From assembly GCA_003313425.1 (NCBI GenBank), contig NHZP01000050.1:273073-337072 (forward strand): DNA of 64,000 bases. The letters are read 5' to 3'. The stretch is from Pseudopyrenochaeta lycopersici (lineage: Eukaryota; Ascomycota; Dothideomycetes; Pleosporales; Pseudopyrenochaetaceae). Numbering within the stretch: the stretch's first letter is position 1; every line of letters begins with the position of its first letter. Positions 49,780 through 60,656 of the stretch are shown one piece after another. The notes beneath the pieces were generated by a model. It ran no database searches, was not told the DNA's origin, and worked only from the letters and a program-made list of their open reading frames with translations. The translations under genes and the position numbers were made by a program.

Positions 49780-51344
49780 TCAAGTGGTCGAGAGCCTTGC
49801 GCTCGGGACCACGACGGCTTTACCTGTAAGCTTTGGCCGCCTACGGAGTGGGCAGTGGAACGTTAAACTACTCGTAGTTTAGGGGCAATGCACTTAGTAA
49901 GCGCAGCATGACATGGATATGTTGTCAGATGACGTTGCTGAGCCTGATTTCTTTGATCTTTGATCTAATTGGTCTATGAATATGGACAGCAGGGAGTGTG
50001 CAGGACTCTGCCATCTAGGGACTAGGTGGTCTTGGCGTCGCGCAAGGGCTGGATAGGTATATATATAAGGGGGGGAAGGCCCTCCCCCCGCTCACGGAGT
50101 GTGATGTTCATTAGAACAGGTTGGTACCCTGCTGAGGATCAGCCTGGCTAGTGGGCCTGTTGTTGTGGAGTGTTCCACTACTTAGCTGGCAGTGTGCCAG
50201 TTACGAAGGAGCCGTTGGGCGAAGTATTGTCGGATTTCGACGTGCGTTGGTGACGCTCTAGGTACTTGGTTAAGTACGGTATGGACGATGCGGTGTTGCT
50301 ATGGGTTGCAGCCCTTGCTTATGCCCAAGGAGGCCTTTTAGTGTGGCTGCTGTGGACAGCGGGCCGTGTCTATCGCAGGCTTCGACGGAGGCGGCTGGTT
50401 TGTTACAGTGGAGCTTTGTACCCGGCGTGTGAGTCCGCTGACGACAGGTTAGGGTCTTGCCCGTGTTCGGCTTGCAGTCACGTGGAGCGTGGTCACGGTG
50501 GTGGTGGTAAGCAGCGCGTTCGTTCTTCTTGCTGTGTTTGACCAAGTTGGTCTTATGTGGAGCTGTAGCGCCCGGTTAGGTGGCCTCGGGGCGCTTTTAG
50601 CATGGTTGGCGGTGGTCTATCAGGTATGGGGACTACTCTGGATCCTGCTTGTGCTCAGCTATCCTGTCACGTCTTTTGGGCGGAGGCGACGTGCGTATAC
50701 AAGTGTTGTTCTTGTATTCTATGGCGTTGTAGTGCTGTGGCTGGTGGCAAGCTCGTGTTAGCCATCCACCTGTTCCTACAGAGTGTATAGCATTTTCCTG
50801 CTGTTTTTTAGCGTGCACTATTCACTGCGGAGCGTGTGGGGGTAGGGAGCGCACGGTATTGTTATTCGCTGGTAGGAGAACGATGCATTTGTGTGAGAGT
50901 TAGGGTCGCTTACTATTAGTAGAACATGGTTTGTCGTACGTATGTGGTTGTATGGTAGACTGCGATGAGAACGCTCTACTCGTCATGCTTCCGCCCCTCG
51001 TAGACGTGCGCGAATGTCTGGAGATAGCCGGTACGTAGGGTTTAGATTTTATTGTTAGTGAAGCTGATGTGTGTAGTATAGTATTGTTCTTCAGGTTAGG
51101 GTGCGTGCACAGAGGGAAGCGTGGTTGGTAGTAGTTACTATTTGCGTGCAGTATTTTGGAAAAAAAACCAAAAAAAAATCACGAAGTGCTCCAGGGTGTG
51201 GCGCAAAAAAAAGTTGTCAGTTGCCCTGTGCGCAGTTTAGCGCGGTTCTGGAGGTACATGCCGTTCAGGCATTCCTTGGTGTGCGGGGAGGTCACTCCCC
51301 AGCCACGACAACTTTCTAGTGTGGCGTTCCGCCTATATATGATT
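49762..51344 (+). repeat. Array unit U2 (class B cargo)
   Basis: 1,583 bp and, as far as I compared, identical to U5. The 5' block has stem AAACTAC/GTAGTTT (49,865-49,880); TATA box TATATATATAAGG near 50,058. Its 3' part differs from the class A units: the CTAAGT hairpin is missing and A-rich runs lie at 51,160-51,215. Confidence 0.92.
50281..50761 (+). CDS. Class B array protein, multi-TM, U2
   Basis: Two open frames can be joined by a 40-nt intron (50,507-50,546, donor GTAAGC, acceptor CAAG), giving 441 nt, 146 aa. The protein has a hydrophobic segment (VLLWVAALAYAQGGLLVWLLW), a basic cluster (RRLRRRRLV), a cysteine loop (CPCSACSH), then two or three more hydrophobic segments (ALLAWLAVVYQVWGLLWILLVL and SVVLVFYGVVVLWLVASS) split by GRRRRA. 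It is probably a small integral membrane protein. The intron is unusually short, so a frameshift or two separate proteins (50,281-50,541 and about 50,489-50,761) remain possible. No family recognised. Confidence 0.55.
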
Positions 51345-52900
51345 CCTTTCACTAGAAAGTTGTCAAGTGGTCGGCAGCCTCGCGCTGCCTACCCTGGACA
51401 CTTTACCTGTAAGCAGAGCCTGTGACTGGAGGGAACAACGAAGTGTTAGTCTTGAATAAGACTAGAGGCAATGCACTTACTAAGCATAGCAGAGCACGGG
51501 CGCGTGCTGATCATCGGATCGCTGCTTGCCCACTTTTTTTTTCAATCAGTTGTCTGATTGGTCTATGAATGTAGACAACATGGAATGGGCAGCCCTCTGC
51601 TAACTAGGGACTAGTAACTCTTGGCGAAGACAGCGTGGATATCACGGTATATAAGCAGGGGAGGGCCTCCCCCGCCCATGGAAGTGATGTTTTTGGTTTA
51701 CTCCAAATGACGATGGCGTCGTCACCCAGAGTGCACATCTCTACGGAGCATGATGGAAGTGTTTCTAGCGTACAGCTGGAGCGTGTTTTGTCGGGGATCG
51801 ACTGCCTTGTAGAAGGAATTCGAGGGGAAGCTATTGCAGCGAGTGCATCTAGCTTACATTGTGTGCGGGCGCACATAGACAGTATGTTCTCTTTTTGTAG
51901 ATGTTTTAGTAGTTGGGCGGAGGTCCCCCAACTAACGGAGTAGCAGAGTTGGTGGAGCAAGGCATCTCTTTTACGTTTCATCTAAAGCCGGATGGCGCCT
52001 TAGACGTATGGCTCACTCGGGAGAGCGGGCAGGCTCCTCGCCAGTGTTCTGCGCCCAATGTGTGTGGGTGCTATTTTGGAAATTGTGCGTCTGCCGACAA
52101 TGCCCTGACTGCATTTCTTGTCTGGAGAGCAGATGTTGTAGGAGAATACAATCAAGTGCGGAGCATGGTTGTGTTCGCGAAGCTCTGTTCCGATACATTT
52201 GATGTATTCATCAAAAGCGTGCTGCCTTGTGTGTATACACGTGATAGGGATCTTGTGCAGGCGGAGGACGTGGATACGCTGTTTGGTTTGCTAGACGTAG
52301 GCGGATTTTCCAGTAGCGTGGGGTGCGGGTGCACATTGCGAGAGCATTGTCTGTCCTGTTTGTCGTTGCGTTTTAATCGGCAACGTTTCACGAGATGGGA
52401 CATGTTCAGTGGGCCATTCCCATGTGGTCCAGACGGCTGGTTTCCTGGGTACAGTGATGCGGTTGGAATTGTACAACCGTTGGCGCTTGACTGGCTCACA
52501 TGTCCGCATATTGCGTTATCGTCTACTTTGTCTATTGACGGTGCACTTAGTAATTGTTCTGTAGATGAGTTACTATGGATGACTATATTTAGGAATGATT
52601 GAGTTTTGTTGGATAGACCATGGAAGAATGGTTGATTTGTAGCATTAGTACGTGCGGTAGTAGAATTCTGTTGTTAAGGTATGCATGGCTGTGGTACGGC
52701 ATAGTACTGTGCAATATTCTGGGAAGCGAAGGCTGACATTAGCGTAGGGTGGTTAATGGAACATCGAACCTTCAAAAAAATTGGCTAAGTCCAATTTCAC
52801 AGTGGCTGGAGGCCATGCAGAGTCACGTTGGCTGTGGCGCAGATCGTGCGCACAGACCCCGACTCAACTTTCTAGTGTGGCGAACCGCCTATATATGATT
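51345..52900 (+). repeat. Array unit U3 (class A cargo)
   Basis: 1,556 bp, the shortest unit. The first stem is GGCAGC/GCTGCC, the second AGTCTT/AAGACT. TATA box GTATATAAG near 51,646. Confidence 0.9.
51707..52602 (+). CDS. Class A array protein, U3
   Basis: Exons 51707-51881 and 51947-52602 (831 nt, 276 aa); 65-nt phase-1 intron with hairpin AGTTGGGCGG/CCCCCAACT followed by CTAAC. Exon 1 ends in CVRAHID. Exon 2 has KLVEQGISFTFHLKPDG, WLTRESGQAPRQC, a middle helix and the cysteine cluster VGCGCTLREHCLSC, then DWLTC. Its C-terminus runs about 40 residues beyond the usual WLSC ending. An upstream ATG at 51,678 opens a 10-codon frame that closes before 51,711. Function unknown. Confidence 0.72.
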
Positions 52901-53346
52901 CCTTTCACTAGAAAGTTGTCAAGTGGTCAGGAGCCTTGCGCTCCTTGACCCCTGACACTTTACACGTATGCGTTGCCACGACTGGAGGGAGTACCGAAGG
53001 GTTAAACTAGAATTAGTTTAGAGGCATAAGCCCCTGTAAGCAGAGCAGAGCACGGACGTGGCGTGTCAGATGACGCTGCTGTGCCGCATTTTCTTTCAAT
53101 CAGGCTTCTGATTGGGCTATGGACATAGACGCAGGGACGGGGCAGCCCATTGCCTGCTAGGGACTAGGTGGTCTTGGCATTGCGCAAGGCAGAGATGTAT
53201 ATAACATGAACAGTGGAGCTGTTGTAACGGAGTGTTCTACACAATGTAGTTTTTTTTTTTACGTTGCGGTAGCCGTACTTCCTGGGAAGGATACCATCGT
53301 TGGTAGGTCGAACACGTAACGTCACGTGTGAGTTCCCAAGAGAGAG

Positions 53347-54047
53347 ATGGTTCTCGAAGGGTGTGCAGAGTGTATAGACCCGTTGGTGTCTGGTAGTAAG
53401 GCGGAGCCTTTTGTAGGGACAGAAAGCCAAATTCAAGGGGTGCGGATGCACATTCAACGTATGTGGATGTTCTCTTCCCGAGTTGGGGTCCCCCAACTAA
53501 CAGTTGTGTAGATCTTGTGGAACAGAAGACTTCTGTGACTTGCCATGTGAAGCGGGATGGTGAACAGGTTTGGTGGCTTACCGTCCCACCCAGCGTCAGT
53601 TCTGAGGGCTTGGAGAGCTGTGATTGTCTCAGGCGGGGGCGCATCTGTGGGCCGTTCTCACGGCTTTTGTTGCAGGTGGAGACCGTAAAACCGGATGGCA
53701 CCCCACGTCGCATGGTTGCGTTTGGGGATCTTTCGGTGGAGGCGCTGGATGCGGTTGTAACGGGTGTTTTGCCGCGTCTTGTGCAGCAGGATGGGGCCCT
53801 GCTTGGGAACTCAGTCAAGGTGATGGAGTTTTTTGAGACACGCTTGGCAGGTCTAGGGTCTCCGCAGATATCGGAGGAACCACCATCTCTCAAAAAAATG
53901 GCTAAGTCCATTTTCCTTGGTGCCCGTGGGTTTACGGCGTGTGATCGCTGTGTAGAGAGCGTTGCGCGAGCTTTTGAGGTAGCTTTGGCCGCGGAATTGT
54001 CGCCTCCGCTCCCCAACCATACTGTATCATTAACACGACGGATGTAG
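53347..54047 (+). CDS. Class A array protein, U4, with altered C-terminus
   Basis: Exons 53347-53458 and 53512-54047 (648 nt, 215 aa). The 53-nt phase-1 intron carries TTGGGG/CCCCAA followed by CTAAC; the acceptor is TGTAG (53,511). The N-terminal half matches the family (GVRMHIQ, LVEQKTSVTCHVKRDG, LSVEALDAVVTGVLP). The C-terminal half does not: after about 53,860 the frame runs through a copy of the normally non-coding 3' hairpin block (protein PSLKKMAKSIF). A new Cys pair (CDRC) follows, ending LTRRM. The conserved CxC...CxxC cluster is lost. This looks like a recombinant or exapted gene. Confidence 0.68.
53895..53914 (+). other. Copy of the 3' CTAAGT hairpin inside the U4 gene
   Basis: AAAATGG-CTAAGT-CCATTTT, the same stem-loop that lies in the non-coding tail of other units, with compensating stem bases (TTGG/CCAA in others, ATGG/CCAT here). 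Confidence 0.75.
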
Positions 54048-54473
54048 TCTGGCTGTTGTAACGAACAGTGGTAATATTTGTGAGTAGTAGAGAGGATGTT
54101 CTTTAGTTATGGATATACAAGGAGGGCGGTAGCATGTGGAGGATTGTGCGCAATGTTTTTATTTTGTCGCTCTTTTTGTTTTCTTAACTTCTTTTTCTAA
54201 GACAAAAGTTGTACGCAGGAATGAGTGCTGACTGTATTATGTAGGTGTTATTGGATTGTGCGAACAATGCATTATTATTTATACCGAAGCTATATTGTGG
54301 GGGGTGTCGACCCTGTTGATGTTCCATCAATTCTGTCTCAAAATTGGCTAAGTCCGATTCCTGTGTGGCTGGAGGCGATGCTGGGTCACATGGGGGCTGT
54401 GGCGCGGGGAGCGCAGACATGGGTTGTGTTGGGCACGGGCCCCTTCCCTCAACTTTCTTGTGTATATATGATT

Positions 54474-56056
54474 CCTTTCACTAGAAAGTTGTCAAGTGGT
54501 CGAGAGCCTTGCGCTCGGGACCACGACGGCTTTACCTGTAAGCTTTGGCCGCCTACGGAGTGGGCAGTGGAACGTTAAACTACTCGTAGTTTAGGGGCAA
54601 TGCACTTAGTAAGCGCAGCATGACATGGATATGTTGTCAGATGACGTTGCTGAGCCTGATTTCTTTGATCTTTGATCTAATTGGTCTATGAATATGGACA
54701 GCAGGGAGTGTGCAGGACTCTGCCATCTAGGGACTAGGTGGTCTTGGCGTCGCGCAAGGGCTGGATAGGTATATATATAAGGGGGGGAAGGCCCTCCCCC
54801 CGCTCACGGAGTGTGATGTTCATTAGAACAGGTTGGTACCCTGCTGAGGATCAGCCTGGCTAGTGGGCCTGTTGTTGTGGAGTGTTCCACTACTTAGCTG
54901 GCAGTGTGCCAGTTACGAAGGAGCCGTTGGGCGAAGTATTGTCGGATTTCGACGTGCGTTGGTGACGCTCTAGGTACTTGGTTAAGTACGGTATGGACGA
55001 TGCGGTGTTGCTATGGGTTGCAGCCCTTGCTTATGCCCAAGGAGGCCTTTTAGTGTGGCTGCTGTGGACAGCGGGCCGTGTCTATCGCAGGCTTCGACGG
55101 AGGCGGCTGGTTTGTTACAGTGGAGCTTTGTACCCGGCGTGTGAGTCCGCTGACGACAGGTTAGGGTCTTGCCCGTGTTCGGCTTGCAGTCACGTGGAGC
55201 GTGGTCACGGTGGTGGTGGTAAGCAGCGCGTTCGTTCTTCTTGCTGTGTTTGACCAAGTTGGTCTTATGTGGAGCTGTAGCGCCCGGTTAGGTGGCCTCG
55301 GGGCGCTTTTAGCATGGTTGGCGGTGGTCTATCAGGTATGGGGACTACTCTGGATCCTGCTTGTGCTCAGCTATCCTGTCACGTCTTTTGGGCGGAGGCG
55401 ACGTGCGTATACAAGTGTTGTTCTTGTATTCTATGGCGTTGTAGTGCTGTGGCTGGTGGCAAGCTCGTGTTAGCCATCCACCTGTTCCTACAGAGTGTAT
55501 AGCATTTTCCTGCTGTTTTTTAGCGTGCACTATTCACTGCGGAGCGTGTGGGGGTAGGGAGCGCACGGTATTGTTATTCGCTGGTAGGAGAACGATGCAT
55601 TTGTGTGAGAGTTAGGGTCGCTTACTATTAGTAGAACATGGTTTGTCGTACGTATGTGGTTGTATGGTAGACTGCGATGAGAACGCTCTACTCGTCATGC
55701 TTCCGCCCCTCGTAGACGTGCGCGAATGTCTGGAGATAGCCGGTACGTAGGGTTTAGATTTTATTGTTAGTGAAGCTGATGTGTGTAGTATAGTATTGTT
55801 CTTCAGGTTAGGGTGCGTGCACAGAGGGAAGCGTGGTTGGTAGTAGTTACTATTTGCGTGCAGTATTTTGGAAAAAAAACCAAAAAAAAATCACGAAGTG
55901 CTCCAGGGTGTGGCGCAAAAAAAAGTTGTCAGTTGCCCTGTGCGCAGTTTAGCGCGGTTCTGGAGGTACATGCCGTTCAGGCATTCCTTGGTGTGCGGGG
56001 AGGTCACTCCCCAGCCACGACAACTTTCTAGTGTGGCGTTCCGCCTATATATGATT
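54474..56056 (+). repeat. Array unit U5 (class B cargo, duplicate of U2)
   Basis: 1,583 bp; matches U2 base for base wherever I compared, including the A-rich runs near 55,870-55,925. A very recent single-unit duplication or conversion, with no RIP changes. Confidence 0.92.
54993..55473 (+). CDS. Class B array protein, multi-TM, U5
   Basis: Same as the U2 protein (start MDDAVLLW, intron 55,219-55,258, end WLVASSC; 146 aa). The conclusions and doubts about the short intron given for U2 apply. Confidence 0.55.
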
Positions 56057-56078
56057 CCTTTCACTAGAAAGTTGTCAA

Positions 56079-56107
56079 GTGGTCAGGAGCCTTGTGCTCC
56101 TGGCTAC
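56079..56107 (+). ncRNA. Candidate structured RNA hairpin, 5' block (best-paired copy)
   Basis: GTGGTCAGGAGC / GCTCCTGGCTAC pairs over 12 bp around the loop CTTGT. The same position in other units has different but still pairing bases: CCAGC/GCTGG (U1, U8), GGCAGC/GCTGCC (U3), AGGAGC/GCTCCT (U4, U9, U10). The loop stays CTTGC, CTCGC, CTTGT, CTCGT or CCCGT. Several independent compensating changes point to a selected RNA (or single-stranded DNA) structure. Two further hairpins of the block show the same behaviour: AAACTA/TAGTTT and CAATCAG/CTGATTG. The block lies upstream of the TATA box, so it would be transcribed from the previous unit or another promoter. No known ribozyme or RNA family recognised. 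Confidence 0.6.
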
Positions 56108-56430
56108 GACGGCTTTACCGTTAAACTTGTCACGCCTACGGAGTGGGCAGCGGAGCGTTAAACTAGAATTAGTTTAGGGGCAAGTACTTAGTAAGCAGAG
56201 CAGAGCACGGACCGTGTGAGTCAGATGACGCTTCTTTGCCACTCTTTTTTTCAATCGGACTTCTGATTGGTCTATGGACGTAGACGCAGGGACTAGGCAC
56301 ACTCGTGCTTACTAGGGACTAGACTATCTTGGCGGCGCGCAAGAGCTGGATGTATAAGACGGGAGGCCCTCCCTCCATTCACGGAGGTGGTGTCTTTCCT
56401 TGGTCAACTCCTCGTTGACTGCGATGGGTG

Positions 56431-57220
56431 ATGGAGTCGCCGCATGGAGTGAGTTCTCTTGCTTCCACCAAGAGGCGGTCGATAGACACACTGGAACCAG
56501 GTGTGCGCGGAGAGCCGTTTGAAGGGACTGATGTTAATATACAGTGGGTGCGGGAGCACTTGCACGGTAGGCGCTTTTTCGTTGTAAACAAGTTAGAGAT
56601 GACTAACTAACTTGATTTTGTTTTCTGGGACAGAGCTTGTGGAACAAAGAATATCGATGACGTGCCATAATAGAGAAGATGGCCGCGTATTGTGGTGGCT
56701 CACTCGGGAGAGCGGGAAGCCTCCTCAGCAGTGCGTGGAGGAACAACATGACGGATGTCTTAGGGGCCATGTTGATTCTATTTCCCTCGGCGATAGTCGG
56801 CAGGCCTTGCTTGTTTTTAAGGTGGATACCTCGATAAGTGGTCGCTGCCAGAGCATTGTCTTCTTTGCTCGGCTCTCGGAAGAGACACTCGATGTGTTTG
56901 TGCAACGTGTGTTGCCTCTTGTGGTGTTGCCAGGAGGGCACGCTGCAGATGTGCAGTTGTTGCTCGCAGTGTGCGCTGCGTTGGAGAACGGGCGGTTTTC
57001 TAGCAGCGCGTTGTGTGGTTGTACCTTGTATGAAGGTTGCGTATGCTGTGCGGCGCTCACGAGAAAGCAGTGGCGGTTCGAGCGTTGGGATAGATTTCAC
57101 TGCATACGTCCGAACGAAGACTCAGCGTGGTTCGCTGGGGTCAGTGATGCTCCTGGTACAGTGTACCCGTTTGGGGTCGAGTGGCTGCGTTGTTGGTATG
57201 CGGATGCATCTCAGTGTTAA
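56431..57220 (+). CDS. Class A array protein, U6
   Basis: Exons 56431-56566 and 56634-57220 (723 nt, 240 aa); 67-nt phase-1 intron with CTAAC sites, acceptor GGACAG. It starts MESPHGVSSLAS after GTG; exon 1 ends FEGTDVNIQWVREHLH. Exon 2 has LVEQRISMTCH, WLTRESGKPPQQCVEEQH, LSEETLDVFVQRVLPLVVLPGG, the Cys cluster LCGCTLYEGCVCC, RFERWDRF and WFAGVSDAPGTVYPFG, then EWLRC. Typical full-length member. Function unknown; the CxC(x5)CxxC cluster could bind zinc. Confidence 0.78.
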
Positions 57221-57625
57221 CTGGGAGTGTTTTTTATGCAGTATATAAACGAAGTTTTGCTACGATGTTAAGAATTGGCATGGTAAGGGCGGGAGCGCTT
57301 ATACAGTAAGTGTCTTAGAATAATTGAATTTTAAATTTTATTTAATTTTTTAGGAATATACCTTATAATAATAAGGGTAGTGCAAGAGTATCGTATTGGT
57401 AGTAGACGGGGAACGTCGTATGAATTTAGTTGGACTCAGTAAGGTAAGTTATTGTTGTGGAACAACCAAAAAAAAAACGGTAAGTCAAAAAAAAATCCCA
57501 AAATTTTTGGCTAAGTCCACAGGAACTGTGGCTGGAGGCGATGCTGGGTCACATGGAGGTGTGGCACACGGGGTGCACGGGCCCGGCCTCAACTTTCTAG
57601 TGTGGCGTTTTGCCTATATATGATT

Positions 57626-59214
57626 CCTTTCACTAGAAAGTTGTCAAGTGGTCGAGGAGCCCCGTGCTCCTTGACCCCTGACACTTTACACGTAGGCTTT
57701 GGCCGTGACTGGAGGGAACAGCGAAGCGTTAAACCACCTGGGGTTTAGGGCCATTGCCCCCTGTAAGCAACGCGAAGCACGGACGTAGCGCGAGATCATC
57801 TGGTCTCTGGGTTGCCACACCTGTTAAATCTATGATTTGATTGGTCTATGAATGTAGACATAGGGAGTGTGCGTTTCTTCGCTCACTAGGGACTAGGTGC
57901 TCTTGGCATGACTTGATGGATGTCAATATATAAGTACAACAGGTGCGCTGTTGGCACGGATGTGGTGCAGATCCCGTAAGGGACTTTTTTTTCTACTGGA
58001 CTGCGATGGAATTGCGCCGAGGAGCGGATGCTTTAGGCACGAATATATCCCCGTCTATTAGAGATGGGTTAGAGGAGGGGAGCTCTTCCATGTTGTCCGT
58101 AGGGACAGAAGCAGAGTTTAACGTAGTGAGGGATCACGTATCTAGTAAGAGTCTCTTTGGTTGTCTAGAGACTGAATTAGTTGGGCCCCTAAGTAACAGC
58201 GTAGCAGCTTTAGTGGAACTTGGAGTGTCTCTCACTTTCCACATAGACCCGCATGGCATGCGACATGGGTGGTTAACCAAAGAGAGTGGGAAACCCCCTC
58301 GACGGTGTGTGGAGGAACAACACAGGTCTTGTCTATACGAGTATGGGCGGTTTATTGCCGAGGGTGGGACTCGGCAGTCTGTCCTAGTTTTCAAGGTGGA
58401 CATCCTCAGGTACGGGGTAATGCGGAGCCTGGTTGCGTTTGCGCAGCTCTCGTTAGAGGCACTTGACGTGCTTTTACAGCGCGTTATTCCTCTTATCACA
58501 ACGCCGGAAGGGCAGTTAGTAGAGGCTTTTGCTGTTGATGAAGTGCTGCACTTGTTGGACAGTGGATGGTATAGCACCAGCGTGGATTGCGGGTGCACAC
58601 CAGGGAAGAGGTGTAAGCCTTGTGTATCTGTAGAGGATAGTCCGCCACGGTTTCACCGGCTAGATCGATTCTACGGCGTATGGCCGTTTGGAGAGGAAGA
58701 TTGGTTTACTGGGATCAGCAGCGCCGTTGGAAAACTGGAGCCACATGGTATAGACTGGCTGAGTTGTTCGTAGGGCAGGTGTATTGTTAAGAGAGGAGGT
58801 ACCCTGTTTGCCTTATGGAATGGCGTTGGTATATTTGAGTAACGGAAGTATGATATTTTATATAGGAAGGGATAGATAGAGTGGTATTTTTCAGTTGGTA
58901 TCTAGTAAGATAGTAAGTACGTGTTTTATTTTATTTGTGTTTAAAAATAAAGTCGTTGTATATTGTAACATAGACTAACTATTGTACGAGGTTTTGTAGA
59001 GAAGCAAGAACACTAAAGAGTTGGGGGTGCGGAGCGTTGTTGTTAAGGGTGCGAACCCTAGGATGGAAAATCCAAAAAAAATTGGCTAAGTCCGATTTCA
59101 CAGTGGCTGAAGGCCATGCAGAGTCACGCTGGGTTGCTGTGGCGCGGGGAGCGCAGACATGGGTTGTGATGGGCACGGGCCCATTCTGTCAACTTTCGAG
59201 TGCTATATATGATT
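57626..59214 (+). repeat. Array unit U7 (class A cargo)
   Basis: 1,589 bp, the longest unit. The second stem (57,731-57,746) is AAACC...GGTTT, differing from other units by paired C-G changes. TATA box AATATATAAG near 57,925. Confidence 0.9.
58006..58773 (+). CDS. Class A array protein, U7
   Basis: Exons 58006-58144 and 58208-58773 (705 nt, 234 aa). The 63-nt intron is a multiple of three without a stop, so retention would give a 255-aa protein. Starts MELRRGADALG in good context (GCGATGG); exon 1 ends VRDHVS. Exon 2: LVELGVSLTFHIDPHG, WLTKESGKPPRRCVEEQH, RQSVLVFKVD, LSLEALDVLLQRVIPL, cluster VDCGCTPGKRCKPC, RFHRLDRFYG and WFTGISSAVGKLEPHG, then DWLSC. Closest to the family consensus. Function unknown. 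Confidence 0.8.
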   Translation: MELRRGADALGTNISPSIRDGLEEGSSSMLSVGTEAEFNVVRDHVSSKSLFGCLETELVGPLSNSVAALVELGVSLTFHIDPHGMRHGWLTKESGKPPRRCVEEQHRSCLYEYGRFIAEGGTRQSVLVFKVDILRYGVMRSLVAFAQLSLEALDVLLQRVIPLITTPEGQLVEAFAVDEVLHLLDSGWYSTSVDCGCTPGKRCKPCVSVEDSPPRFHRLDRFYGVWPFGEEDWFTGISSAVGKLEPHGIDWLSCS

Positions 59215-59585
59215 CCTTTCACTAGAAAGTTGTCAAGTGGTCACCAGCCTCGTGCTGGAGACCCTGGACACTTTACACGTATGCGTTGCCAACGAGTGGA
59301 ACGAGTAGCGAAGCGGTAGACTACTTGTAGTTTAATGGCAAAAGCCCCGGTAAGCAACGCGAAGCACGGACCGTGTGAGTCAGATGACGCTGCTTTGCCT
59401 CATTTCTTTCAATCAATCATTTGATTGGTCTATGAACGTAGACATAGGGACGGGGCACTCCGGTGCTCCCTAGGGACTAGCATCTCTTGGCATTGCATAA
59501 GACAGAGATGTATATAACAAGAACAGGGGAGCTGTGTTCACGGAGTGTTGCATTTACTTAAGGGACGCTTTTCGTCTACTTTGCG

Positions 59586-60376
59586 ATGGAGTCGCCACAG
59601 GGAGTGCAGGCCGTTGCGGGGTCCGCCAGCACAGCCATGTTCCCATCTATCGTAGATGGGTTGCAGGAAGGATCTTCTTGCGCGGTGTCTGTAGGGACAG
59701 AGGCAGAGCGGCAAGGCGTGAGAGATCACGTGCCCCGTAAGTTATGTCTTTTCTTCGTTGGAGATGTCAGTTGTGGAGCCCATCTGACATGAGTACAGTG
59801 TTTATGGAACGTGGTATTTCTCTCACATTCTGTGAGGATGTGTCGGGCAGACAAACATGTTGGATTACTAAGGAGAGCGGACGCCTTCCTACCGAGTGTG
59901 TGGAGGAACAGCATACGGAGTGTTTAAACTACCACAAGGAACGTTGTGTACAGGGGGCAACCCGGCAGGCGCTTCTTGTCCTCAAAGTGGAGGCGCTCGA
60001 TCAGGATGGGGTGGTGCGGAGCCATGTTACTTTTGCTCAGCTGTCTTCGCTGGCACTGGAGGTGGTTGTGCAGCGCATTTTACCTCTTCTCGTATTGCCC
60101 TCCGGCGAGACGGCGGATATCTCTGTTGTTACTACAGTGTTCAAGTCGTTTGATCGTGGGTACTATAGTACGCGGGTGGACTGCGTGTGTACTGGTAACA
60201 GTAGGTGTGAGCCTTGCGCGTCGGTACGTTACCAGTCACGAAGGTTCGTTTGGGTAGACCGATTCCATCGTTTATGGTGGCCGGCAAGGATAAGTTGGTT
60301 TGCTGGACTCAGCGATGCCGTAGGAAAAGTACAACCCGACGGCGTTGAGTGGCTCTCCTGTCGTGGATGGTCGTAA
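59586..60376 (+). CDS. Class A array protein, U8
   Basis: Exons 59586-59736 and 59799-60376 (729 nt, 242 aa); 62-nt phase-1 intron with GTAAGT donor and CTGAC branch site. Starts MESPQGVQAVAG; exon 1 ends GVRDHVP. Exon 2: FMERGISLTF, DVSGRQTCWITKESG, CVEEQHTECL, RQALLVLKVE, VDCVCTGNSRCEPC, RFVWVDRFHRLW, WFAGLSDAVGKVQPDG, and EWLSCRGWS at the end, shared with U10. Function unknown. Confidence 0.8.
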
Positions 60377-60656
60377 CCACGATGTAGTCTGTCAGTGTTA
60401 TATCTTGGTAAGAGAAGGGTGGACGTTGGATCTATGTGTATAGGTATACATTTTTTAATAATGAGTACACGTTGTATAGTATGAATTTTTTATTTCTCTT
60501 GAATACAAAGTTACTATATATTGTAATATATACTAACCTTATTATGTAGGGGTTGTACGGTAGTAGGAACAACAAATCAGAATTTGTGGTGCGCAGCTTC
60601 GTCAGTAAGGGTGTGGGAGCCCTTAGGATGGAACACCATCTCTCAGAAAAAAATAA

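Larger units (their letters stand above)
52901..54473 (+). repeat. Array unit U4 (class A cargo)
   Basis: 1,573 bp. The second stem (53,004-53,019) is AAACTA/TAGTTT; TATA box TGTATATAAC near 53,195. The 3' hairpin block occurs twice: once inside the gene (53,870-53,915) and once at the usual place (about 54,325-54,370). Confidence 0.9.
56057..57625 (+). repeat. Array unit U6 (class A cargo)
   Basis: 1,569 bp. The first stem is a perfect 12-bp helix (56,079-56,090 with 56,096-56,107). TATA-like box TGTATAAG near 56,351. Confidence 0.9.
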
